A stretch of 64,000 nt of DNA from QHXW01 sp035297145 (GTDB taxonomy: Bacteria; Acidobacteriota; Terriglobia; Bryobacterales; Bryobacteraceae): contig DATGZN010000097.1 of the NCBI GenBank assembly GCA_035297145.1, positions 44,108-108,107 of the forward strand. Direction: 5' to 3'. This document shows positions 26,301 to 33,368 of this stretch, one piece after another. Under the pieces are notes generated by a model. That model had not been told where the DNA came from and searched no databases. It saw only the letters and a program-made list of their open reading frames with translations. Positions within the stretch are counted from its first letter, which is position 1; each line of letters starts with the position of its first letter. The position numbers and the translations under genes are program-made.

Positions 26301-27759
26301 GTTCCTTCCGAAAGGCGTCGACTTGATCCGCTTTCTGCCGGAAACGATTCTCACGGTAACTGGCACGTTGCTGATGGTGGCGGATGGCATCGCGGGCAGG
26401 CGCTGGTCGAAGGCGTATGGCAATCTTTCGCTAATCGGCCTCATCGCCGCGCTCTTGGCCGCCGTCTACGCTTACGGCGATCCGGGGCCTGCGTTCTCGG
26501 GCATGCTGATGGCCGATGGCTTCGCCGCTTTCTTTCGCGTGCTCGTCATCAGCGTGGGCATTCTTACAGTTCTCGCATCGTACCGGTTCCTTGCCCGCGA
26601 AGGCGCGGAAACTGCCGAGTACCACGTGCTGATCCTGTTCTCCGTCGCCGGCCAGTGCGTCATGGTAACGGCCAACGAGCTGATCATGATCTTCATCGGC
26701 CTGGAGGTCTCTTCCATCGCGTCCTACGTGCTGGCCGGCTACCTGCGCGACGACAAACGCAACAACGAATCGGCGCTGAAATACTTCCTGCTGGGTTCGT
26801 TCGCGACGGCGTTTCTGCTCTACGGCATTGCCTGGATCTACGGCATCACCGGATCCACCAGCCTGGTAGCAATCCGCAGCGTGCTCGCCTCGCGGGATAT
26901 GGCCGTATCGCCTTTTCTGGTTGGCTTCTCCGCTGCCCTGATGTTTGTCGGCATTGGCTTCAAGGTTTCCGCAGCACCTTTCCAGATTTGGGCGCCGGAC
27001 GTTTACCAAGGCGCTCCTACACCCATCTCCGCGTTCTTGTCGGCCGGACCGAAAGCAGCCGCCTTTGCCGTCTTCCTGCGCATCTTCATGACGGCTTTCG
27101 CGCCTATCGGCTCGGGTTGGGAACCGCTCGTATGGCTTTCGGCGCTGCTTTCCATGACCATCGGGAATTTCGCGGCGCTCACGCAGTCGAATATCAAGCG
27201 CCTACTGGCGTACAGTTCTATCGCTCACGCCGGATACGTATTGGTGGCGCTCGCGGCGCGCTCGGAGACCGGCACTGCCGCCGCCATGTTCTATCTAGCC
27301 GCTTATGCACTGATGAACATCGGGGCGTTCGCCGTCGTCTCACATCTTTCCGGCAAGGGCGACCGATTCGTCAGCGTGGACGATTTTGCCGGCCTCGCCA
27401 CGCGCCAACCCATGACAGCCGCACTGCTGACAGTTTTCTTGTTGTCATTCATCGGCGTTCCGCTGACCGGTGGTTTCTTCGGCAAGTTTTATATCTTCAA
27501 GGCTGCTCTGGATTCCAACCTGGTGTGGCTTTCCGTGCTGGGACTGCTGAACAGCGCCGTAGCAGCGTACTACTACCTGCGCATTCTCGTCGTGATGTAC
27601 ATGCGCGAGCCGAGTGAGGCCGCCACTGCCGCCGAGCCGCTCACCACTGGCCTCACGTTCGCGCTGGTGCTGCCCGCCCTCGGCACATTCTTTCTTGGCA
27701 TTTTTCCATCGGCCGTTCTGAACTTCGCAGGCAAATCGGCCGTACTCTTAAGACGATGA
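26290..27759 (+). CDS. nuoN: NADH-quinone oxidoreductase subunit N (antiporter-like)
   Basis: 489 residues. Motifs: ELIMIFIGLEVSSIASYVLA, KVSAAPFQIWAPDVYQGAP, TPISAFLSAGPKAAAFAVF and KRLLAYSSIAHAGYVLVAL. It is the last complex I subunit of the operon. The stop codon is part of the ATGA that starts the dinB-like gene, so the two are translationally coupled. Confidence 0.96.
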   Translation: MPAEFLPKGVDLIRFLPETILTVTGTLLMVADGIAGRRWSKAYGNLSLIGLIAALLAAVYAYGDPGPAFSGMLMADGFAAFFRVLVISVGILTVLASYRFLAREGAETAEYHVLILFSVAGQCVMVTANELIMIFIGLEVSSIASYVLAGYLRDDKRNNESALKYFLLGSFATAFLLYGIAWIYGITGSTSLVAIRSVLASRDMAVSPFLVGFSAALMFVGIGFKVSAAPFQIWAPDVYQGAPTPISAFLSAGPKAAAFAVFLRIFMTAFAPIGSGWEPLVWLSALLSMTIGNFAALTQSNIKRLLAYSSIAHAGYVLVALAARSETGTAAAMFYLAAYALMNIGAFAVVSHLSGKGDRFVSVDDFAGLATRQPMTAALLTVFLLSFIGVPLTGGFFGKFYIFKAALDSNLVWLSVLGLLNSAVAAYYYLRILVVMYMREPSEAATAAEPLTTGLTFALVLPALGTFFLGIFPSAVLNFAGKSAVLLRR

Positions 27760-28289
27760 CTAGCTCCGAGCGTGAGTTCCTCCTGAAAAACCTGCAAGAG
27801 GGCCGCGATGTTTTCCTGCGCTCCTTTGAGGGACTTTCCGAAGCGCAGCTCCATTTTAAGCCTCAGCCGGATCGCTGGTCGATTGCCGATTGCATCGAGC
27901 ACATCGTTTTAGCCGAAGACACGATGTACGTGAAAGCCACTCAAGGCACAGAGAATCCGAACGGCGACTCTCTCGATCCGGAAAAGGACGAGCGCTTTGC
28001 TGCCGCCGTGGTAGCCCGCCGCCGCAGGGTGGACGCGCCGGCGCCCATGCGTCCTGCCAATCGCTTTGCGTCCGCTGACACCGCTCGCAACCAATTTCTG
28101 GAACAGCGTGAGCGCGCCATCGCCTTCGTACGTGAGTGCTCCGAGGACGTACGGCATTTGTTCGCCATGCATCCACTGCTCGGCGAAATCGATTGCTATC
28201 GCTTCCTCTTGCTACTCGCCCTGCACCCGGCCCGGCACGCCGCTCAGATCGAGGAAATCAAGAGCGATCCGGCTTTCCCGAAAGCCTAG
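27756..28289 (+). CDS. DinB-family four-helix protein
   Basis: 177 residues. The fold is suggested by WSIADCIEHIVLAEDTMY (His48-type ligand) and the C-terminal helix FLLLLALHPARHAAQIEEI, giving the three-His metal site usual in DinB_2 proteins. Such proteins act as metal-dependent thiol transferases or nucleases in characterised cases, and most are uncharacterised. Start and nuoN stop overlap as ATGA, so it is the 13th gene of the nuo operon. The stop codon lies inside the left arm of the inverted-repeat element that follows. Confidence 0.85.
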   Translation: MTSSEREFLLKNLQEGRDVFLRSFEGLSEAQLHFKPQPDRWSIADCIEHIVLAEDTMYVKATQGTENPNGDSLDPEKDERFAAAVVARRRRVDAPAPMRPANRFASADTARNQFLEQRERAIAFVRECSEDVRHLFAMHPLLGEIDCYRFLLLLALHPARHAAQIEEIKSDPAFPKA

Positions 28290-28491
28290 TACATCGTCCC
28301 GAAAGTACCTGCAACTATGTCTGCCCTTGTGGCGCGCGCTTTAGCGTGCCGGGTCGAGATTCATCTCAGCCTTCCGCTCAAGTTAGCTCAAGCCAATCAC
28401 GCCAGGCTAAAGCCCGTAGCGGCACGTTAAAACGTGCGCCACATCAGCAGGCATAGCCTTACTCTAAGGAACTTTCGGGACGATGTACTAG
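28286..28491. mobile_element. 206-bp inverted-repeat element (MITE-like or long hairpin)
   Basis: Perfect 21-bp terminal inverted repeats lie at 28286-28306 and 28471-28491. A second imperfect pair lies inside at 28316-28352 and 28420-28455, including the palindromic cores GCGCGCTTTAGCGTGCC and GGCACGTTAAAACGTGCGCC. The whole unit folds into one long interrupted hairpin with a loop of about 65 nt. There is no ORF. It sits exactly between the ends of two convergent genes and donates the TAG stop of the first. No clear target-site duplication was found. It could also serve as a two-way terminator. Confidence 0.75.
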
Positions 28492-28494
28492 TTA

Positions 28495-29511
28495 CTACTT
28501 CAACGCCAGCACCGCATCGAGCGGCGCTCCGGTCACGCGTCCCTGCACGTCGCGGAAACCGGCGGCTTCGAGCAGAGCGCGATATTCGCTGAGCGTCCGC
28601 TCCCTGCCTTCCGTGCACACAAGCATGTTCAGAGATTGCATGAGCGCCGGGACGGGTCCGCTCTTGTCCTCGGCCAGGAGCTTCTCCGCGATCAACAGCC
28701 CACCTCCCGGAGGAAGCCGCTTGAAGATCTTCGTGAGCAACACGCCGATCTTCTCGTCGGACCAGTCGTGGAGGATGCGGCTTACGGCGTAGAGATCCGC
28801 CTCGATGAGTTCGTCACGAAAGAAGTCGCCCTCGATCAATTCAATTCGTGCACCCGCTGGAGTCAGCCGCATCTGGTCCCGCGCTACTGCGATCACGCGC
28901 GGTAAATCAAAAACGGCGGCGTGAAGGTCTGGATAATGTTCGCAAGCGGCAATGGCCAGATGCCCGGTCGCGCCACCCAGATCCACGAGCTTGCGAAAGC
29001 CAGACAGATCGAAAGCAGCCACCACTTTGGGCGAACTCAGCAGACCAAAACCGTGCATCCCCTGGAGAAAAGTCCGCATGGCTTCGTCGGTCTGAAAGAA
29101 ATGATCGAAGAGAGCGCCGTCGGTTCCAAACGCCTGTTTCCAACGGTGGCCGCCCTCGCGCACCGCATCCTCCAAGTGTGTCCACAGCCGAAAGAGCACG
29201 TTATTCGAATACAGGATGTAGCCAGTGAGGGTCGTCTCGCTGTCCTTTCGCAGATACGCGCTGGCGATGGGCTGGTTGACGTAGCGTCCATCCTGTTTGC
29301 GCAAAAAGCCCAGCCCCACGCACGCATCCAGCAGACGTCCGAGTGGTTCAGGCAACGCGCCCATCTCCGCTGCCAGCGTCACTGCGTCCGCCGGTGCTTC
29401 CTCCAAGCGGTCGAATACACCGAGCGCGACAGCCGCGAACATGGTTTTCGAGCGGCGAAACGCTTCAATCAGGTCGATAACGGGAGCGGGATCGGGTGCA
29501 GGTGAAGTCAT
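28495..29511 (-). CDS. SAM-dependent O-methyltransferase with dimerisation domain
   Basis: 338 residues of the plant-type/bacterial small-molecule O-methyltransferase family (hydroxyneurosporene or acetylserotonin methyltransferase-like). An N-terminal winged-helix dimerisation domain (FRRSKTMFAAVALGVFD) is followed by the SAM motif KLVDLGGATGHLAIA, the acidic strand LHAAVFDLPRVI, IELIEGDFFRDE and the catalytic-His segment SRILHDWSDEKI. The substrate cannot be read. The ATG overlaps the thiL stop (ATGA), so it is expressed with thiL. Confidence 0.88.
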   Translation of the reverse strand: MTSPAPDPAPVIDLIEAFRRSKTMFAAVALGVFDRLEEAPADAVTLAAEMGALPEPLGRLLDACVGLGFLRKQDGRYVNQPIASAYLRKDSETTLTGYILYSNNVLFRLWTHLEDAVREGGHRWKQAFGTDGALFDHFFQTDEAMRTFLQGMHGFGLLSSPKVVAAFDLSGFRKLVDLGGATGHLAIAACEHYPDLHAAVFDLPRVIAVARDQMRLTPAGARIELIEGDFFRDELIEADLYAVSRILHDWSDEKIGVLLTKIFKRLPPGGGLLIAEKLLAEDKSGPVPALMQSLNMLVCTEGRERTLSEYRALLEAAGFRDVQGRVTGAPLDAVLALK

Positions 29512-30416
29512 GCGCGTCTGAAATGATCGTAACCGAGCGGCGCGAGCGGCCGCTCATCCAGCAGCACGCGACCGGCCGGCCCGCGAGTGATAGAGCCGAT
29601 CCGGGTGAGCGGCAGATTTGCGAAACCTGCTGGAACCCGAGTACCCGGGCGGACCGTGAACAGCAGTTCGTAATCCTCGCCTCCGTGCAGCGCCTGTTCG
29701 AGTGATGCACCCGGGAATCTCGGCGGCTTTTCGATTGCAGCCCCAACTTTCGATGCGACGCACAGCCGCTCCAGATCGAGCGAAAGGCCGTCGCTCAAAT
29801 CCATCGCGGCAGTGGCGTGCAGCTTTTCGCGCAGATAGCACCCCAGAGCCAACCTCGGTTCCGGCCGCAAATGCCGCTGCCAGGCCCGCCCCTTCTTCGT
29901 CGCGAGGCCAAGAGCCGATCCGCCCAGTCTGCCGGACACATAGATCGCATCACCCGGCCTTGCGCCGTCACGCCGCAGCGCGCCGCCCTTTGGTACGGAC
30001 CCGGCAACCACGATGTCGCACACCACGCATTCCGTGTGCGCGAGATCACCTCCGGCCAGCACGACACCCGAGGCCTTCGCCAGTTTCAGCAGGCCTCCGT
30101 AGAACCGATCGACCCATCCTTGACCGGCCCACGGCGGCAATCCCAATGAGAGTAGACAGAACAGCGGATCTCCGCCCACAGCAGCAATGTCGCTCAGTCC
30201 GCGCGCGAGCGCCTTTCGTCCGACAACAGCCGGCGGATGCGTGGTGCGCTCGAAGTGCACGCCTTCAATCAGGAGGTCTGTAGTGAACAAAAGATCCTGC
30301 GTGCCTCCCTGGGGCCGGAATATGGCGCAGTCATCTCCGATGCCCGCCACAATCCGCGAACCTCGCGGAATAACAATCCACCCCCGGAGCCGTGTGAGAA
30401 TGCTGTCTTCAGTCAA
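29508..30416 (-). CDS. thiL: Thiamine-monophosphate kinase
   Basis: 302 residues, PurM-like ATP-grasp fold. It converts thiamine phosphate to thiamine diphosphate. Diagnostic: GIGDDCAIF near the N-terminus (Mg/ATP Asp pair), LLFTTDLLIEGVHFERTTHP, LARGLSDIAAVGGDPLF, AMDLSDGLSLDLERLC and HGGEDYELLFTV. Length normal. The start is TTG, next to GGGAG in the preceding bases. It is translationally coupled to the methyltransferase. Confidence 0.95.
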   Translation of the reverse strand: MTEDSILTRLRGWIVIPRGSRIVAGIGDDCAIFRPQGGTQDLLFTTDLLIEGVHFERTTHPPAVVGRKALARGLSDIAAVGGDPLFCLLSLGLPPWAGQGWVDRFYGGLLKLAKASGVVLAGGDLAHTECVVCDIVVAGSVPKGGALRRDGARPGDAIYVSGRLGGSALGLATKKGRAWQRHLRPEPRLALGCYLREKLHATAAMDLSDGLSLDLERLCVASKVGAAIEKPPRFPGASLEQALHGGEDYELLFTVRPGTRVPAGFANLPLTRIGSITRGPAGRVLLDERPLAPLGYDHFRRA

Positions 30417-30479
30417 CTCCCACAGGTTAAGCTAACGCCGCAAATGTGTCCAACGCTAAGAAAAATCGCGATTTCTGGC

Positions 30480-30509
30480 TTGACCCTGCTTTGGACGATC
30501 TGAGAGAAT
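30480..30509 (+). promoter_or_regulatory. Possible promoter of the cold-shock leader
   Basis: TTGACC (30480-30485) and GAGAAT (30504-30509) with an 18-nt spacer. The -35 is good and the -10 weak. It would start a leader of about 130 nt before the cold-shock start codon. Confidence 0.4.
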
Positions 30510-30525
30510 TGAGGGGCAATATCAA

Positions 30526-30642
30526 ATGGTTGTTCGTACAGGCAACGGGAGAGCTGGAACAAGCTACGAATATTTTCCTTTCGTAGCTTTTTTGTTGTTT
30601 AGCACTCGCGCACGCGTGGCGAACAATGTTCAGGAGAGTTAG
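30526..30642 (+). CDS. Possible 38-codon leader ORF upstream of the cold-shock gene
   Basis: ATG at 30526 follows GAGGGG (30511-30516) with 9 nt spacing. The frame reads MVVRTGNGRAGTSYEYF and continues through the terminator hairpin to a TAG at 30640-30642, two bases before the GTG of the next gene. The hairpin lies wholly inside the ORF. A ribosome on it would block terminator formation and deliver ribosomes to the next start. The peptide is not recognised and may not be translated; the alternative is plain untranslated leader. Confidence 0.35.
   Translation: MVVRTGNGRAGTSYEYFPFVAFLLFSTRARVANNVQES
30561..30593 (+). terminator. Intrinsic terminator/attenuator in the cold-shock leader
   Basis: Perfect 10-bp stem AAGCTACGAA (30561-30570) with TTCGTAGCTT (30580-30589), a 9-nt loop TATTTTCCT, and a T run to 30593. 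It stands 51 nt before the cold-shock start and about 50 nt after the possible promoter, so it would end a short transcript unless read through. Confidence 0.75.
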
Positions 30643-30644
30643 TA

Positions 30645-30848
30645 GTGAAAGAAAAAGGCGTTGTGAAATGGTTTAATGCCGCAAAAGGCTATGGATTCAT
30701 CCAGCGGTCCAGCGGCGACGACGTGTTCGTGCATTTTTCGGCCATCCAGGCCAATGGGTATCGCAGCCTGGATGAAGGCGCGGAGGTTGAGTTCGAGGTC
30801 AAGCAGGGCCCCAAAGGTCTGCAAGCCGAGAACGTGAACAGACTGTAA
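30645..30848 (+). CDS. Cold-shock protein (CspA family)
   Basis: 67 residues, a single S1-like OB fold that binds single-stranded RNA and DNA. RNP1 is KGYGFIQR and RNP2 is VFVHFSAI; the start VKWFNAAKGYGF is classical. The GTG start is fixed by AGGAGAG at 30632-30638. The leader carries a strong hairpin terminator and a possible short ORF, and a second terminator follows the gene, so it is monocistronic. Confidence 0.95.
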   Translation: MKEKGVVKWFNAAKGYGFIQRSSGDDVFVHFSAIQANGYRSLDEGAEVEFEVKQGPKGLQAENVNRL

Positions 30849-30876
30849 ACCACTACCCCCGACATTTACAACGAGG

Positions 30877-30899
30877 AGCCGCCTTGGCAGGCGGCTTTT
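30877..30899 (+). terminator. Intrinsic terminator of the cold-shock gene
   Basis: Stem AGCCGCC (30877-30883) with GGCGGCT (30890-30896), loop TTGGCA, followed by TTTT. It lies 28 nt after the stop. Confidence 0.85.
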
Positions 30900-30955
30900 C
30901 TATTTCTTGGGCACCAAAATTCGCCGAGTGTCCCGAAACAAATCCCACCTGAGCG

Positions 30956-33367
30956 GTGTCTCAATCTCTTATGCGCGGCTGGATTTCAGACCTCACCTAC
31001 GCACTGCGATTGCTTCTCAAAGCGCCCGGCTTCACGTTTCTCGCCGTCCTGTGCCTCGGCCTGGGGATCGGCGCGAATGCTTCGATCTTCAGCGTATTAA
31101 ACGCACTTTTTCTCCGTCCGATGCCGGTGCACGAGCCGCAGCGTTTGGTGGTGCTGAGCCGCGACGCCGATCCGCTGTTCTCCTATCCCGATTATGCCGA
31201 TCTGCGCGATCGCAGCCAATCCTTCACCGGTCTCGCCGTTTCAAGTCCCACGGAATCCAGCCTCGATTTTGAGGGTTCCAGCTACCTTGCGGCGGCCGAA
31301 CCCGTATCCGCAAACTATAGGGAGATCATCGGCGTCCGTCCATTTCTTGGCCGTTGGTTCGCGAACGAACAGGACCCTGAAGCCGTCATCAGCTACCGCG
31401 CATGGCAGCGTGTGTTTCACGGCGACGCGAACATCATCGGGAAGCGCGTGCGCTCGGAAGCCGGATGGTACACCGTGGTCGGAGTGGCTCCCTCCGAGTT
31501 TGGCGGAATCTACCTTCCGCTGAACACCGATATCTGGGTGCCGTTCCGGAGGTGGTCGGGGCAATATCCGAGTCTTGCCGCGCAAATGAGGGACCGTGCG
31601 AACAGGCGCGTCATGGTTTTTGGCCGATTAAAGCCAGGCATCGGGCCTGGCGAAGCCGCCGCAGAGTTGAACGCCATCGCCGAGCGGATTCGCCGGGAGA
31701 ATCCGGGGGCGGATAAGTTGGCGCCAATCGTCGCGGAGCGCGTTCGCGGCGTCCCCAATCCGAACAGCCGTCGAGGCTCGGTTCCCATCGCGGCGCTGCT
31801 TATGAGTGTAGTCGGGCTGGTTCTGTTGATCGCTTGCGTCAACGTGGGCAACCTGTTGCTGGCGCGCGGCGCCGCCCGTCAACGGGAATTTTCTGTCCGG
31901 GTGGCAGTGGGCGCCGGTCGCGCAAGATTGCTGCGACAGCTTCTGACCGAGAGCCTGATGCTCGCTTGCCTCGGTGGGCTTGCCGGAGTCGCGTTTGGCT
32001 TCTGGTCGAACCGGCTTCTGGTCGACCTCTTGCTTCTCTCACCCTATGCCGATGTGATGCGGTTCGATCTTTCCATTGACTCGCGCGTCCTCATCCTCAC
32101 CGCGGTAGTCACGTTTCTCACCACGCTCCTTTTCGGGTTGGCGCCCGCATGGCGCGCCAGCCGCGCGGATCCTGTCGGTGCACTGAAAGGCGAGGCGCCA
32201 TCGAGTGGCCGCTACCGGCTACGGCGCATCTCGCTAGTAGCTCAGGTTTGCATGTCGCTCGTTCTGCTTCTGACCTCTGGATTGTTTCTGCGCGTTCTTC
32301 TGCACTTTCACGAAATTGACCCCGGCTTCGCCATCGAGAACCGCATTTATGCCCAAACCTATGTCTCACGCCCTGAGTTCACCATTGAAACCGGACGCCA
32401 GTTCTATGCGCAAGCTCTTGATCGCGTGCGCACTTTGCCTAGCGTTGAGAACGTGGCGGTAACCGACCGGCTTCCATTCATTCCTGCCACTCCCGGCTGC
32501 GTATCCAAACCTGGAGCTGATCCTGTTCCATCGACCGCCAACATTATCGACTCCGGATTTCTGCAAACCATGCGGATCAGGCTCGTGGCGGGCAGGAACT
32601 TCAGCGCCGTGGATCAGTCCACCGGTCCTCCCGTCGCCATTGTCAATGAGACTCTAGCGCGCCGTCTGTGGCCCGGAGAATTGGCGATTGGAAAGCGGGT
32701 ACAGCTCGGCTGCCGCGATGCGCAGGCGCTCGAAGTCATCGGCGTAGCGCGCGACTCACGGTTTCGGTCCCTCGGTGAGCCTCCGGTGCCTCACGTCTAC
32801 CGGCCGTTCTCACAAGCCTACAGCGGGGGGCTCATGAATATCATGGCTCAGAGCGCTTCCCGTTCCGATACGATGATCGAAACCATTCGGAGAACCCTGC
32901 TGGCCACCAATCCGAGCGTGAGAATTTACGTTGTCGGCACGATGAGCGCGTATGTCGAACAGTCCTATTGGATCGTGAGATGGGAAGCCTTGGCATTGAG
33001 TATGTTCGGCGGCCTGTCGTTGCTTCTGGCGGCAGTCGGACTCTACGGAGTCATCAGTTACCACGTGACGCTGCGAACGCGTGAAATCGGCATTCGTGTA
33101 GCGCTGGGGGCGGAGCGTCGCGATGTTTTCCGCTTGGTGATCCGGCAGGGCATGACGTTGACCTTGATCGGTGTTGCTCTCGGTCTCACCATTTCTGCTA
33201 TGCTGGCGCGCCTGCTCGCGAATTTCCTCTACGGCGTCAGCCCGACCGACGTAATCACCTACGCATCCACTGCCCTCATTTGGATGGTTGTGTCGCTGGC
33301 TGCGTGCTATCTGCCCGCGCTCCGCGCGTCGAGGGTGCAGCCCATCGCGGCGCTGCGCTGGGAGTAA
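30956..33367 (+). CDS. MacB/FtsX-type permease without ATPase (acidobacterial ADOP family)
   Basis: 803 residues from GTG 30956; ATG 30971 is an alternative, and neither has a strong ribosome site. Two FtsX modules, each with a periplasmic MacB-like core followed by three membrane helices. First anchor: PGFTFLAVLCLGLGIGANAS and IFSVLNALFLRPMPV; middle: LLIACVNVGNLLLARGAARQ; end: LRTREIGIRVALGAERRDVF and ALRASRVQPIAALRWE. There is no ABC ATPase domain. Unlike the copy at 60830-63574, it lacks the N-terminal cytoplasmic prefix domain and has no padR neighbour. Its substrate is unknown; related permeases export peptides or lipids or act mechanically. Confidence 0.88.
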   Translation: MSQSLMRGWISDLTYALRLLLKAPGFTFLAVLCLGLGIGANASIFSVLNALFLRPMPVHEPQRLVVLSRDADPLFSYPDYADLRDRSQSFTGLAVSSPTESSLDFEGSSYLAAAEPVSANYREIIGVRPFLGRWFANEQDPEAVISYRAWQRVFHGDANIIGKRVRSEAGWYTVVGVAPSEFGGIYLPLNTDIWVPFRRWSGQYPSLAAQMRDRANRRVMVFGRLKPGIGPGEAAAELNAIAERIRRENPGADKLAPIVAERVRGVPNPNSRRGSVPIAALLMSVVGLVLLIACVNVGNLLLARGAARQREFSVRVAVGAGRARLLRQLLTESLMLACLGGLAGVAFGFWSNRLLVDLLLLSPYADVMRFDLSIDSRVLILTAVVTFLTTLLFGLAPAWRASRADPVGALKGEAPSSGRYRLRRISLVAQVCMSLVLLLTSGLFLRVLLHFHEIDPGFAIENRIYAQTYVSRPEFTIETGRQFYAQALDRVRTLPSVENVAVTDRLPFIPATPGCVSKPGADPVPSTANIIDSGFLQTMRIRLVAGRNFSAVDQSTGPPVAIVNETLARRLWPGELAIGKRVQLGCRDAQALEVIGVARDSRFRSLGEPPVPHVYRPFSQAYSGGLMNIMAQSASRSDTMIETIRRTLLATNPSVRIYVVGTMSAYVEQSYWIVRWEALALSMFGGLSLLLAAVGLYGVISYHVTLRTREIGIRVALGAERRDVFRLVIRQGMTLTLIGVALGLTISAMLARLLANFLYGVSPTDVITYASTALIWMVVSLAACYLPALRASRVQPIAALRWE

Positions 33368-33368
33368 A

